A stretch of 64,000 nt of DNA from Chryseobacterium cupriresistens (GCF_046614675.1 NZ_JBKKJT010000003.1:558001-622000); one strand, 5' to 3'; positions 10,201 through 17,202 are shown, numbered from the stretch's first letter. Made by a program: numbers and translations. The notes: generated by a model not told the origin, from the letters alone.

Positions 10201-10273
10201 GGTCAAAGGAATGTATGTAATGACAATAAAAGAAGATAAAAATACTTATAATACCAAATTGATCAAGAAATAA
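7271..10273 (+). CDS. Secreted reprolysin-like zinc metalloprotease, T9SS cargo
   Basis: A 1000-residue exported protease. Signal peptide residues 1-21 ending 'VFNAQ'; a propeptide-like region follows. The catalytic HExxHxxGxxH motif is 'HEMGHQLGANH' (H350, E351, H354, H360), with a Met-turn 'TTIMGYAG' (M385), which places it with M12B/reprolysin-like metzincins. After the protease come a fibronectin type III domain (about residues 675-760, 'ARVSWNSVPGAAYSVNYRK'), a GEVED-type domain (about 830-910, 'AWIDYNRNGVFE') and a C-terminal T9SS sorting domain (925-1000, 'VSVYPNPAD' to 'NTKLIKK'). It should be exported through T9SS and released or surface-attached. Confidence 0.9.
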   Translation: MKKRILFVCALASCFTVFNAQRWESVSQKTSQIREGVEVQHSYRVDLKSLREMLRNAEETGKGATPVIISLPTVEGKIEKFAVYSNPVLDKSLAERYQLGSYVGVGVDDPSKYLRFSTSSYDMQSMIIKNGIFQFIEPISADKQTYGVFYKSKNEGEHGFKCDTGEHDFKSINKLVENGKKMLSGVGIASRPTNTKYRDFRMALSVTGEYSQYQLTAAGTPANATDDVKKGVVLAAMNNTMTRINGVFERDFGAHLTVQNLPDIIYLDPATDPYSNNLNLQLQQTLTSVVGNANYDIGHVLNQNAERSGNAGGIGIVCVDPATNTEIKKGSAYTQGPVPVGEVFDFTAAHEMGHQLGANHTFSNTSVTDANQGANVEPGGGTTIMGYAGITYDNVQANADGYFHYKSIDQVLTNLESKVNCGASQNIINNTAPAINPLAAYSIPKGTAYYLEASATDAENDSVNYTWEQNDSTDEFSTISGDSGWGYNPKGALARSVPGTANGRRYFPNFASVMNGILTDKQRWETVSYIPRTLNYAVTVRDLNAQRPMVSSSTTTVTVGNDGPFKFNGLTTSSVLYNDALNTIYWEVANTNAAPYNTASVKIDYTTDNGATWTNLVASTPNIGSYSVQMPGNISGAVKLRVSAIGNIFYAVSPAVTVGSAPTSTASAPTGVSTIDTEVFKTTARVSWNSVPGAAYSVNYRKAGTASWSNVASQANSVVLNNLEDETNYEVQVAAVVNSVPGTFSNNYTFKTKGLKTGADYCLLNSGSPYVGAILKVTVANLDYSDLTAKSYKDLSEDLTKIVNLTQGSSYTLTPRIGNLLQNGLPVNVSAWIDYNRNGVFESTERVGQTSATANAGNIGLPGFNFTVPATTYSGDKTLRMRVVGKFATSALNSVCGELASQAGGIMDLPVKITASTLAVRETVDTKSSEVSVYPNPADTFVEVKNLKGKGDYKIYSADGRLVQEGKIDGKINVASLVKGMYVMTIKEDKNTYNTKLIKK

Positions 10274-10333
10274 CACATATGAACCTCCGCACCCGGATCT
10301 AAAAGCGGAGAGAAAAAGAATTTATTAAACCTA

Positions 10334-10366
10334 AAAAGGCTGTCTCTGGATGAGGCAGCCTTTTGT
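10334..10366. terminator. Bidirectional terminator
   Basis: Stem AAAAGGCTG-T-CTC / GAG-G-CAGCCTTTT with a 5-nt loop and T-rich flank. It sits between the convergent metalloprotease and flavin monooxygenase genes and can serve both. Confidence 0.8.
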
Positions 10367-10371
10367 TTTGC

Positions 10372-11535
10372 TTATGAAGTCAGGTGGCCGTTGAAAAAAT
10401 CAAGCATGGCGGTTAATGATTTGTCAGAATGCATCCGTTCTCCGTTTTCAAGGGATTCCTTTGTGGCTCCGGCGGCTCTCTTACGCATGTTATTTTCGTA
10501 GGCGGAAATAGCTTCCTTTACAGTAGTATAATTATTACCTGTTAAATGCTCGCTCAGTTCCAGGGCATCCAGCATCGCCATATTGGCACCTTCTCCTGCA
10601 AAAGGAGGCATCACATGTGCTGCGTCACCAATCAGAGTCAGGTTAGGCTGTGTTTCCCAGGTCTGATCCAAGGGCATAGAGTAAATCAGACGTGGAATAA
10701 AAGGAGTCATTGCATTTTCAAACAATTCTTCCCAGATAGAAGCCCATTCGGAATATTCTGTTTTGAACCATTTCAGCATCTGTGCCTGATCAGAGAAATC
10801 AAGACCGCTGGTGGCAGGCCAGTTTTCATCAGCTTTAAAGCTTGCATAAAATCCGAGATCCCCATTGCCTTTTTGCCCCATTAAAATATTTTGAGAATTT
10901 CCGAATGCCATTATTTTTCCACCTTTAATCAATGCATCAATCTGAGGTGCATTTTCTTTTGAAACATTTCCTTCCAGCATAATGATTCCGGAGTAAACAG
11001 GTTTATGGGTATGGAGATACGGACGGATTTTAGAATTGGCACCATCTGAAGCAATCACAATATCAGCATACACTGATTTCCCGTTTTTAAAATGCAGAAG
11101 CCATCCTTCATTCTGGCGTTCCATAGAAAGAAAATGACTGTTCCAGATTACCGTTTCAGGATGCAAAGATTCTAACAGCATATTTCGTAACGGGCCGCGG
11201 TCTATTTCAGGGCGGAAATGTTCATGACCAAAATCCTCTTCAGGTTTCGTCTCGTGATCATTAAAAAATATTTCTGCCTTTTCATTCATGATCAGCGTTC
11301 TGTCTGCGCCGGGACGGAAAGCCTGTTTAAACTCTTCCAGAAGTTCCGCTTTACGGATGGCTGCCAAACCTGAATCTTCATGCATATCGAGTGGAGAACC
11401 CTGTACGCGTGCATTTTTGTTGAAGTCTCTTTCATATACTTTTACATCTGCGCCTTTCAATTGTAAAAGTCTTGCCAGTGTAAGTCCTGCCGGACCGCCA
11501 CCAACGATTGCTATTGATTTATTGTCTATCAGCAT
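10372..11535 (-). CDS. TetX-like FAD-dependent monooxygenase
   Basis: A 387-residue class A flavin monooxygenase. The N-terminal Rossmann motif is 'IAIVGGGPAGLTLARLL' ending in 'VKVYERD'; the DG motif is 'VIASDGANSKIR' (about residue 165); the FAD-ribityl GD motif is 'LIGDAAHVMPPFAGEGAN' (about residue 297). These, and the segments 'DMHEDSGLAAIRKAELL' and 'RPEIDRGPLRNMLLESL', match from memory the layout of Tet(X) tetracycline-inactivating monooxygenases (about 380-388 residues) and their housekeeping relatives in flavobacteria. Whether it acts on tetracyclines cannot be judged by eye. An AraC regulator lies 27 bases upstream on the same strand. Confidence 0.8.
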   Translation of the reverse strand: MLIDNKSIAIVGGGPAGLTLARLLQLKGADVKVYERDFNKNARVQGSPLDMHEDSGLAAIRKAELLEEFKQAFRPGADRTLIMNEKAEIFFNDHETKPEEDFGHEHFRPEIDRGPLRNMLLESLHPETVIWNSHFLSMERQNEGWLLHFKNGKSVYADIVIASDGANSKIRPYLHTHKPVYSGIIMLEGNVSKENAPQIDALIKGGKIMAFGNSQNILMGQKGNGDLGFYASFKADENWPATSGLDFSDQAQMLKWFKTEYSEWASIWEELFENAMTPFIPRLIYSMPLDQTWETQPNLTLIGDAAHVMPPFAGEGANMAMLDALELSEHLTGNNYTTVKEAISAYENNMRKRAAGATKESLENGERMHSDKSLTAMLDFFNGHLTS

Positions 11536-11562
11536 TGTTGATTTAAATTTTACAAGGCAAAT

Positions 11563-12318
11563 TTACCTTCCTTTCAACACGGATAATAGTACAAATCGGT
11601 CGTTTTCATTTTTGGATAATTCTTTGGGAGCAACCCCGGAAAACTTCTTTACTTCTTTGATGAAATGGTTCTGGTCTGTATAATTGAGTTCCGGGAAAAG
11701 CCTCCCTTGGGCAATATGTTCCAATGATGCTCTGAAACGCAAAATAGTAGAGTAGGCTTTTAATGACAGGCCAAGTTGTTTGGTAAAGTACCGGTTAATT
11801 TGTCTGCTGCTCCAGCCTGTTTTTTCAGAAAGTTCCTGCACGCTCATTTCTCCTTTTGAGGCATATACCAGCTCAAAAAGTTTCCGTTTTCTTTCATCTA
11901 CTTTCAGTGGAAGCAGTTCTTTTATTTTTTGGGTTGCTTTCGTACAGCAATGGCTGAAATCCTTTATATCATCAGCTTTAAAATTCCAGAAATCAGGAGA
12001 AAGCTCTTTTCCGATATTCAATAAATCAGCAATGGAGGTATTCAGAATGTATTCAACTGCAAGAGGTTTGAAGCTTACAACAAAAGCGTTCGTATGCGGA
12101 GCAATAAATCTTTGTTCAGGATAAGTTTCCAATCCGAGAAGGGTAATATGAAAAGATTCTGAAGCCGACTGTGAGAAAAATAAATCAATTCTTCCGTCAG
12201 GAATAATCACAACCTCTTTAGCTTCATCCGAAAGATTCTGAAAAGTGCCCAGATTTTCAACGAAATCTGCAATCTCTTTATCAGGTTCTATGAAAACGTA
12301 AGTGAAGTCATTCTCCAT
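11563..12318 (-). CDS. AraC family transcriptional regulator
   Basis: A 251-residue AraC-type regulator. The N-terminal half is the small beta-rich sensor found in DUF6597-type members ('EVVIIPDGRIDLFFSQ'); the C-terminal half carries the two HTH units ('MSVQELSEKTGWSSRQINRY', then 'LNYTDQNHFIKEVKKFSGVA' with the usual 'P.e' ending). It is upstream of and co-directional with the TetX-like monooxygenase, separated by 27 bases, so it probably controls that enzyme and itself. Inducer unknown. Confidence 0.88.
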   Translation of the reverse strand: MENDFTYVFIEPDKEIADFVENLGTFQNLSDEAKEVVIIPDGRIDLFFSQSASESFHITLLGLETYPEQRFIAPHTNAFVVSFKPLAVEYILNTSIADLLNIGKELSPDFWNFKADDIKDFSHCCTKATQKIKELLPLKVDERKRKLFELVYASKGEMSVQELSEKTGWSSRQINRYFTKQLGLSLKAYSTILRFRASLEHIAQGRLFPELNYTDQNHFIKEVKKFSGVAPKELSKNENDRFVLLSVLKGR

Positions 12319-12410
12319 AGTAATGCCTTGTGTTTTTTAAAGAAGAAAATTACAAAATACATCTGATCTATTAAAAAAGATATAGTTTATTTTAATAGGT
12401 TATAAATGCT

Positions 12411-12418
12411 ATTTTTGT
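12411..12418 (+). promoter_or_regulatory. Bacteroidetal -7 box of the Crp/Fnr gene
   Basis: TATTTTTG matches TANNTTTG. The transcription start would fall a few bases downstream, leaving a leader of roughly 38 nt before the ATG at 12460. The -33 TTTG box is poor (TTAT at about the right distance). Confidence 0.45.
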
Positions 12419-12459
12419 CAGGAGAGATTTAAAAACAAATATGCTGCAGCTTTTACTTT

Positions 12460-13041
12460 ATGGACAAATCATCACTTAACACCTATTTCCATTCTTTATT
12501 CAGTATCCAAGCTGAAGTAGTTGAAAAAATTACTGAAAAATTCAGTCATTTTGAGGTAAAAGCAAATACTGTTTTGCTGGATAAAGATACGATCAGTACC
12601 AAAACCTACTTCCTGGAAAAAGGCTATGTGCGGTCTTATATCCTGAATGAAGATAATGAGGAGATTACCACCAATATTTATACAGCTCCCTGCTTCGTTA
12701 ATGATTTTCTGTCCTTTTTCAGACAGCAGCCTACCAAAGAAATATATCAGACGATCACCGAATGTGTCTTTTGGGAGACCGGATTGGAAAATGTCCAGCA
12801 TAATTTTCATAATATTCCTGAATTCAGAGAGTTCAGCAGGCTTCTTTTTGTTCTTAATTATTATACGATCCATGACCGGCTCATCGAAATGGCGAGTCAG
12901 AAGGCTTCCACGAGATATTTTAACCTGATGAAAAAAGATCCGGATATTTTTCAACATGTTCCTTTGAAGGTGATTGCTTCTTACCTTGGTATCAAGGACA
13001 GTTCCCTGAGCAGGATCAGAAGGGATATTCATAAATTGTAA
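12460..13041 (+). CDS. Crp/Fnr family transcriptional regulator
   Basis: A 193-residue Crp/Fnr protein: cyclic-nucleotide-binding-like barrel (about residues 20-115, 'VKANTVLLDKDTISTKTYFL', 'GYVRSYILNEDNEE') and winged-helix tail ('PLKVIASYLGIKDSSLSRIR', residues 167-186). No FNR-type cysteine cluster. The start follows an AraC/monooxygenase pair transcribed in the opposite direction, and a ketopantoate-reductase-like gene lies 64 bases downstream, which makes that gene the likely target or partner. Confidence 0.85.
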   Translation: MDKSSLNTYFHSLFSIQAEVVEKITEKFSHFEVKANTVLLDKDTISTKTYFLEKGYVRSYILNEDNEEITTNIYTAPCFVNDFLSFFRQQPTKEIYQTITECVFWETGLENVQHNFHNIPEFREFSRLLFVLNYYTIHDRLIEMASQKASTRYFNLMKKDPDIFQHVPLKVIASYLGIKDSSLSRIRRDIHKL

Positions 13042-13105
13042 TTTCTTTTCATTTGTCAAGTGATAGTTCAGGAATCATCGCTCATCTTTGCTTAAAAATA
13101 ATTTC

Positions 13106-14041
13106 ATGAACAAAAAACATATTGTTGTAGTAGGATTAGGTGGTGTAGGCGGTTATTTTGGATTTAAAATAAATCAGAATAATGAAACCACGGAAAAATA
13201 TACCATTTCTTTTGTTGCCCGTGGAGAAACGTATGAGAAAGTGAAAGAAAACGGCTTGACTTTATTATCTCCCGAGCATTCCAATCCTCAGACCCGTCCT
13301 GATGTTATCGTGCAGACTATCAGTGAGATCAAAAATCCTGATCTGGTTTTGATCTGTGTAAAAGAGTACGATCTTGAAAATGTCTGTAAGCAGTTGCAGG
13401 AAGTTATTAATAAAGATACTGTATTGCTTCCGATGATGAACGGAGCAGATATTTATGACAGAATCCGTAAAATAATTCCGGAACACACTATTCTTCCAAC
13501 CTGTATCTACGTAGCTTCCCATATTAAAGAAAGAGGAGTAGTGGAACATAAAGGAAAAGCCGGAAAAATGATTGTGGGAAGAGATCCTGAGCATTTTTCT
13601 GCCCCGGTAGAATGGATTACAGAGCTATTGAGTGAAAGTAAAATCGATTTTGATTTTAAAGATAATTCATTATCAGATATCTGGACGAAATTTATTTTTA
13701 TTGCCAGCTTCGGATTGGTAACAGCAAAGCATAATTCATCTATTGGAACTGTATGTACCGATGAACAGCAGCAGAAAGAAGCGGCTGAAATTATGAAAGA
13801 AATCAAACAGATTGCTGATAAGAAAGGAATCTATCTTCAGGAAGATATCATCGCTAAAACATTTGAAAAAGCCTCAACATTTCCTTTTGAGACTCCAACT
13901 TCCTTACAGCTTGATATTAATTCCGGAAAAAAGGATAATGAGCTGGAATTGTTTGCAGGTGCTGTATTGAAATATGGCACTGAAACAGCTGTAGAAACTC
14001 CTTTTACTCAAAAAATTTACACTGAGATTAAAGCAAAATAA
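13106..14041 (+). CDS. Ketopantoate reductase (ApbA/PanE) family oxidoreductase
   Basis: A 311-residue NAD(P)-dependent oxidoreductase. The N-terminal Rossmann motif is 'IVVVGLGGVGGYFG' (residues 6-19); 'LPMMNGAD' and 'ICVKEYDL' are family blocks, and the C-terminal helical domain contains 'FETPTSLQLDINSGKKDNEL', which matches the substrate-binding 'TSMlqDi..gr.tE' block of 2-dehydropantoate 2-reductase. True PanE makes pantoate for coenzyme A, but many paralogues act on other 2-oxo acids; its pairing with a Crp/Fnr gene rather than pan genes favours a paralogue. ATG 13106 is preferred over the TTG at 13088. Confidence 0.82.
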   Translation: MNKKHIVVVGLGGVGGYFGFKINQNNETTEKYTISFVARGETYEKVKENGLTLLSPEHSNPQTRPDVIVQTISEIKNPDLVLICVKEYDLENVCKQLQEVINKDTVLLPMMNGADIYDRIRKIIPEHTILPTCIYVASHIKERGVVEHKGKAGKMIVGRDPEHFSAPVEWITELLSESKIDFDFKDNSLSDIWTKFIFIASFGLVTAKHNSSIGTVCTDEQQQKEAAEIMKEIKQIADKKGIYLQEDIIAKTFEKASTFPFETPTSLQLDINSGKKDNELELFAGAVLKYGTETAVETPFTQKIYTEIKAK

Positions 14042-14077
14042 GTGTACGTGAAAGCTGATGGGAAAGAAAATATAAGA

Positions 14078-14097
14078 AGGCGGGCTTTAGCCCGCCT
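14078..14097. terminator. GC-rich hairpin between convergent genes
   Basis: AGGCGGGCT-TT-AGCCCGCCT is a near-perfect GC-rich hairpin standing out in AT-rich DNA. It has no good U-run on the plus strand and a weak one on the minus strand. It sits between the converging reductase and ferredoxin genes. Confidence 0.5.
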
Positions 14098-14131
14098 CCA
14101 TTGAAAATTAAATATAAAAGATAGAAGCTGA

Positions 14132-14482
14132 TTAAGCACTGTGCATGAATTTTTGTCTGTCCAATAGTACTTCTTCCGTTTCCCTGTGATCAGGATCATC
14201 CACACAGCAGTCTACAGGGCATACAGCCTTACATTGAGGCTCTTCGTGAAAGCCTTTACATTCCGTACATTTTCCGGATACGATATAATACACTTCATCT
14301 GAGACAGCAGGATGGTAAGCCTCAGCATCACCTTTTGTGCCGTCGGGGAATGTAATATGTCCTGAAAGCTTGGTTTTGTCTTTCCAGCGCCAGTCGATAG
14401 CACCTTCGTAAATGGCTGAGTTGGGGCATTCAGGTTCACAGGCTCCACAGTTGATACAGGCATCTGTTATTTTTATAGCCAT
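14132..14482 (-). CDS. 4Fe-4S dicluster ferredoxin
   Basis: A 116-residue ferredoxin. The first cluster motif is 'CINCGACEPECPNSA' and the second ligand set is 'CTECKGFHEEPQCKAVCPVDC', as in the FdxA/YfhL-type bacterial 2[4Fe-4S] ferredoxins with a long loop between motifs. It is a soluble electron carrier. The frame is open upstream, but the start 'MAIKITDACINCG' at 14482 is the standard one. A hairpin with a U-run lies 22 bases before it. It is the last gene of a minus-strand cluster with superoxide dismutase, consistent with Fe-S/oxidative-stress physiology. Confidence 0.9.
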   Translation of the reverse strand: MAIKITDACINCGACEPECPNSAIYEGAIDWRWKDKTKLSGHITFPDGTKGDAEAYHPAVSDEVYYIVSGKCTECKGFHEEPQCKAVCPVDCCVDDPDHRETEEVLLDRQKFMHSA

Positions 14483-14504
14483 ATTGTTTGAATTTAAAGG
14501 GTTT

Positions 14505-14546
14505 AAAAAAGGGATTCCGTCAACGTTGAACGATTCTGAAATCCCT
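14505..14546 (-). terminator. Hairpin plus U-run just upstream of the ferredoxin gene
   Basis: Read on the minus strand: GGGATTTC, an inner region containing the palindrome TCAACGTTGA (14520-14529), GGAATCCC, then six T. It is a good intrinsic terminator for the sod operon, but it is only about 22 bases before the ferredoxin start codon, so it could also work as an attenuator. Confidence 0.55.
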
Positions 14547-14652
14547 GCTAAACTTAAATGACAGCAGTTTAACACTGTTCTTTGAAAATAAGCAGCATAA
14601 AGTGTGCTATTTTTTATTTAAATCATTAATATGCAGTAATTTCTGCCGGTAC

Positions 14653-15210
14653 TTAGTCACTAATGGCAATTTTTTTAGAAGATGCAATGCTGATAAGCTT
14701 GTCAAATTTACTGGAATACAGATCCGAAATTTGGGTGGATTGCTCATCCGTAAATAATGATGACCTGACAATCGGAACGCTGAATGGCAATGGCCAGGCA
14801 CGCAATGATTTGGCTATAGAATCCATGGCGTTAATTCCCTGCATGGCCTGAAGACCATCAGCCCAGCATACCAGCCCTACAGTTTTATCCGTGAGATAAG
14901 GCTCGTACCAGTTGGCGGTTACTTCAAGCCAATCCAGACAGTTTTTCATTACTCCCGGAATGCTGCCGTGATAAAGAGGAGCCAGCCAGATATGCAGATC
15001 AGCATCAGTAAACATTTGAGCCATACGCTCTACGGCCAAAGGAGTTTTGGTAAGCGTGACATCGAATAGAGGAATGCCGGAGTCAGCAAGTGTAAAAATA
15101 TCAGTCTGAATTCCCAACATTTTCAGGCGCTCAGAAAAATAATCCGAAATCAGTCCGGAAGTAGATAAAGTTCTTCTTTCCAGCGATCCGTTGAATATGA
15201 TTGCTTTCAT
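14653..15210 (-). CDS. NAD(P)H-dependent FMN reductase family protein
   Basis: A 185-residue flavodoxin-fold protein of the NADPH-dependent FMN reductase family. The FMN-phosphate loop is 'FNGSLERRTLSTSGLISDYF' (residues 6-25), and 'LAPLYHGSIPGVMKNCLDWL' (about residues 77-96) is the family's second FMN-contacting block. It would reduce flavin or quinones with NAD(P)H. It begins 3 bases after the DUF2480 stop codon, so it is translated from the same mRNA as DUF2480 and superoxide dismutase. Confidence 0.88.
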   Translation of the reverse strand: MKAIIFNGSLERRTLSTSGLISDYFSERLKMLGIQTDIFTLADSGIPLFDVTLTKTPLAVERMAQMFTDADLHIWLAPLYHGSIPGVMKNCLDWLEVTANWYEPYLTDKTVGLVCWADGLQAMQGINAMDSIAKSLRAWPLPFSVPIVRSSLFTDEQSTQISDLYSSKFDKLISIASSKKIAISD

Positions 15211-15213
15211 TTT

Positions 15214-15714
15214 TTAATGTTTAAAAATTACTTTGGGTAACCCTATTTCACCATACATCAGTGTTTTCACCAGCGGTTTCAGTAATCCTGCTGCTAATAA
15301 ATACAATGAAGGATCATGATGAGTACTTGCGCGGACAACCACTTTCTGATTTTTATACTGTTTCAGATCAGCATAGATGAGACGGCGTTTCCATAGATCC
15401 AGCAGAACAGTTTCTGCATTGTTTAAATCAGCATAAGAAGCGTAAGGAGACAATTTTTCCATAATCAGCATATAAGCCCAGGGTGGAATAATAGCATCCG
15501 TAGAACAGATGATCGCTACTGCTTTTTCATTGTAAACAGAAAAATCCACCGCAGCAATTGATTCTTTAAATTCTTTCTCCTTAACAATCATTCCCATAAA
15601 AAGATGTTCTTTGATATCCAGTTCTACAATTTCCGTAGTCGGTTTGTAATCTGAAAGGTCAAGAGCAATAATACCTGAAGCCTTTGCTTTATTGATAAAA
15701 TTTTCCTCATTCAT
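15214..15714 (-). CDS. DUF2480 family protein
   Basis: A 166-residue protein of the Bacteroidetes family DUF2480, recognised from blocks such as 'IIALDLSDYKP', 'CSTDAIIPPWAYMLIMEKL' and 'VVVRASTHHDPSLYLLAAGLL'. No signal peptide; no known catalytic motif. The molecular function is unknown. It sits between superoxide dismutase (23 bases upstream) and an FMN reductase (3 bases downstream), under the SufR-like operator, so a role in redox or Fe-S homeostasis is a reasonable inference. Confidence 0.8.
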   Translation of the reverse strand: MNEENFINKAKASGIIALDLSDYKPTTEIVELDIKEHLFMGMIVKEKEFKESIAAVDFSVYNEKAVAIICSTDAIIPPWAYMLIMEKLSPYASYADLNNAETVLLDLWKRRLIYADLKQYKNQKVVVRASTHHDPSLYLLAAGLLKPLVKTLMYGEIGLPKVIFKH

Positions 15715-15737
15715 AATTCGTTTACTTTCAGTATTAT

Positions 15738-16364
15738 TTATCTTACTTTTGACAAAGCTTCTTCATATTTTCTTTCAACAGCAGACCAATCCAGTACAGA
15801 CCAGAAAGCATCCAAATAATCTGCGCGTTTATTTTGATAATTCAGATAATAGGCATGTTCCCAGACATCTATTCCAAGAATCGGAAAACCTCTGTTGGTG
15901 GAGAGAATATCCATCATCGGATTATCCTGATTAGGAGTAGAACTGATGGCCAGTGAGCCGTTGAATTTTACAAAAAGCCATACCCATCCTGAACCAAATT
16001 GCGACAAACCTGTCTTCTTCATTTCTGCTTTTAGATTGTCGAGGCTTCCGAAAGTGGCTGTGATATCGTCATGAAGCATGCCTTCAGGATTCAGCTTGGG
16101 TTGTGGAGAAATAATTTCCCAGAATAAAGAATGGTTATAGTGGCCGCCACCATTATTTCTGACAGCAGGACTGTATTCACTTATTCTTTGCAGTAATGAA
16201 TCAAGGTCAGGATTGGTTTCATTGGTTTGTGCCAGTGCTGCATTCAGATTATCTACATAAGCCTGATGATGTTTCTGATGGTGAATGGTCATCGTTTCTT
16301 TATCTATAAAAGGCGCCAAAGCATCGTAAGCATAAGGTAACTGTGGTAATGTAAATGGAGTCAT
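15738..16364 (-). CDS. sodA: Fe/Mn superoxide dismutase
   Basis: A 208-residue superoxide dismutase, converting superoxide to hydrogen peroxide and oxygen. Metal ligands are in the standard places: first histidine in 'MTIHHQKHHQAYV', second in 'GGHYNHSLFWE', aspartate and third histidine in 'DVWEHAYYLNYQN'. 'FGSGWVWLFVK' is the family signature. Fe versus Mn cannot be assigned by eye. There is no signal peptide, so it is cytoplasmic. It is the first gene of a minus-strand operon; its promoter overlaps a CAAC-N6-GTTG palindrome next to a SufR-like gene. Confidence 0.93.
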   Translation of the reverse strand: MTPFTLPQLPYAYDALAPFIDKETMTIHHQKHHQAYVDNLNAALAQTNETNPDLDSLLQRISEYSPAVRNNGGGHYNHSLFWEIISPQPKLNPEGMLHDDITATFGSLDNLKAEMKKTGLSQFGSGWVWLFVKFNGSLAISSTPNQDNPMMDILSTNRGFPILGIDVWEHAYYLNYQNKRADYLDAFWSVLDWSAVERKYEEALSKVR

Positions 16365-16393
16365 TGTATTTATTTTTTTTGATTAATGTCTCA

Positions 16394-16424
16394 CAAAGGT
16401 AGAAATATATTTAAATAAAACAAC
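16394..16424 (-). promoter_or_regulatory. sod operon promoter
   Basis: On the minus strand: -33 GTTG (16421-16424), a 19-base spacer, and -7 TACCTTTG (16394-16401), which fits the bacteroidetal consensus. The predicted leader is about 26 nt. The -33 box is the CAAC half-site of the adjacent palindrome, so repressor binding should exclude the polymerase. Confidence 0.65.
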
Positions 16425-16443
16425 TTTATGGTTGTTTTATTTA
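16412..16443. promoter_or_regulatory. SufR-type operator (perfect inverted repeat)
   Basis: Perfect 13-bp arms (TAAATAAAACAAC / GTTGTTTTATTTA) around the 6-base spacer TTTATG. The core CAAC-N6-GTTG is the motif reported for the cyanobacterial Fe-S repressor SufR. It overlaps the -33 element of the sod promoter and faces the SufR-like gene. Confidence 0.7.
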
Positions 16444-16517
16444 TTTTCTGATGAATATAAGTAAAATGTTGTAAATCTTTATTTTATCCTTGATTTTATA
16501 TGGTTATAGAAAATGAC

Positions 16518-16525
16518 TATATTTG
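16518..16525 (+). promoter_or_regulatory. -7 box of the SufR-like gene
   Basis: TATATTTG matches TANNTTTG, 34 bases before the ATG at 16560. The -33 box is weak (TTTT at about 20 bases). Confidence 0.5.
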
Positions 16526-16533
16526 TTGTTGAA

Positions 16534-16555
16534 AAATAAAACAACCTAAATATTG
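16534..16555. promoter_or_regulatory. Second SufR-type operator, at the regulator's own start
   Basis: The exact 12-mer AAATAAAACAAC of the first operator recurs at 16534-16545, followed by a 6-base spacer and ATTG, giving CAAC-N6-ATTG, one mismatch from the palindromic core. It lies between the -7 box and the start codon, so it suggests autoregulation. Confidence 0.6.
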
Positions 16556-16559
16556 TCAA

Positions 16560-17180
16560 ATGAAGAAGCCGGCTGCGGATCGTATTCTGATGTTTTTAAA
16601 GATGAGAGGCGAGGCTACCTCCCTTCTTATTGCTGAAGAATTGTCGATCACCAAAGAAGGGGCAAGAAAGCATTTACTGAATCTTGCTCAGGAAGGATTG
16701 ATCCGGTCTTCGGTGAAGAGCGAAGGGGTTGGGCGTCCATCTATATACTATACTCTTACAGAGAAAGGACTGGCTCAATTTCCGGATACCCATGCAGATG
16801 TTACAGTTCAGATTTTGAAATCCGTGAAAAATCTTTTGGGTGAAAATGCATTGGATTTATTAATCAGCGACCGGGAGAAAAATACCCATGAGCGTTATGA
16901 AAAAGTACTTTCAAAGGCAGAATCACTGGAACAGCGCCTCGAATCTCTTTCAAAAGTTCGTAGTGATGAAGGCTATATGGCGGAATGGAAAAAAGAAGGG
17001 GAAGTGTATTATCTGATTGAAAATCATTGTCCGATATGCGCTGCAGCAACAGAATGCCAGGGTTTCTGCCGCGCGGAGCTATCCAATTTTCAATCCCTGA
17101 TAGGAAAGGAGTATACAGTGGAAAGAATAGATCATATTATTTCCGGAGGGCAGCGTTGTGTGTATAAAATCAGCCAATAA
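16560..17180 (+). CDS. SufR-like Fe-S-sensing transcriptional repressor
   Basis: A 206-residue regulator. The N-terminus is a winged HTH ('SLLIAEELSITKEGARKHLL', wing 'VGRPSIYYTLTEKG'), the middle is helical, and the C-terminus carries cysteines at 157, 160, 166, 170 and 200 within 'ENHCPICAAATECQGFCRAEL' (split here at its motif) and 'RCVYKIS'. The ENHC...C.aEL...HI..G..RC.Y.I layout is that of SufR, a DeoR-type repressor whose [4Fe-4S] cluster controls DNA binding. It is divergent from the sod-DUF2480-reductase-ferredoxin cluster, and both promoters carry CAAC-N6-GTTG-type sites. I therefore infer Fe-S- or redox-responsive repression of the cluster. Confidence 0.82.
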   Translation: MKKPAADRILMFLKMRGEATSLLIAEELSITKEGARKHLLNLAQEGLIRSSVKSEGVGRPSIYYTLTEKGLAQFPDTHADVTVQILKSVKNLLGENALDLLISDREKNTHERYEKVLSKAESLEQRLESLSKVRSDEGYMAEWKKEGEVYYLIENHCPICAAATECQGFCRAELSNFQSLIGKEYTVERIDHIISGGQRCVYKISQ

Positions 17181-17181
17181 C

Positions 17182-17195
17182 TTATCATTTATCAT
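17182..17195. repeat. Heptameric repeat TTATCAT x2
   Basis: Two exact tandem copies of a 7-mer between the SufR-like stop and the HAD phosphatase start. Two further intergenic regions in this window (17844-17961 and 47864-47905) show the same 7-base period. Confidence 0.6.
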
Positions 17196-17202
17196 TAAAA
17201 AA

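Noticed and set aside
12496..13059. Minus-strand ORF of 187 codons opposite the second Crp/Fnr gene
   Set aside because: The plus-strand frame encodes a recognisable Crp/Fnr protein; the antisense product has no family features.
14483..14575. In-frame N-terminal extension of the ferredoxin
   Set aside because: The extra 31 residues are encoded by the terminator hairpin region; family members start at 'MAIKITD' (14482).
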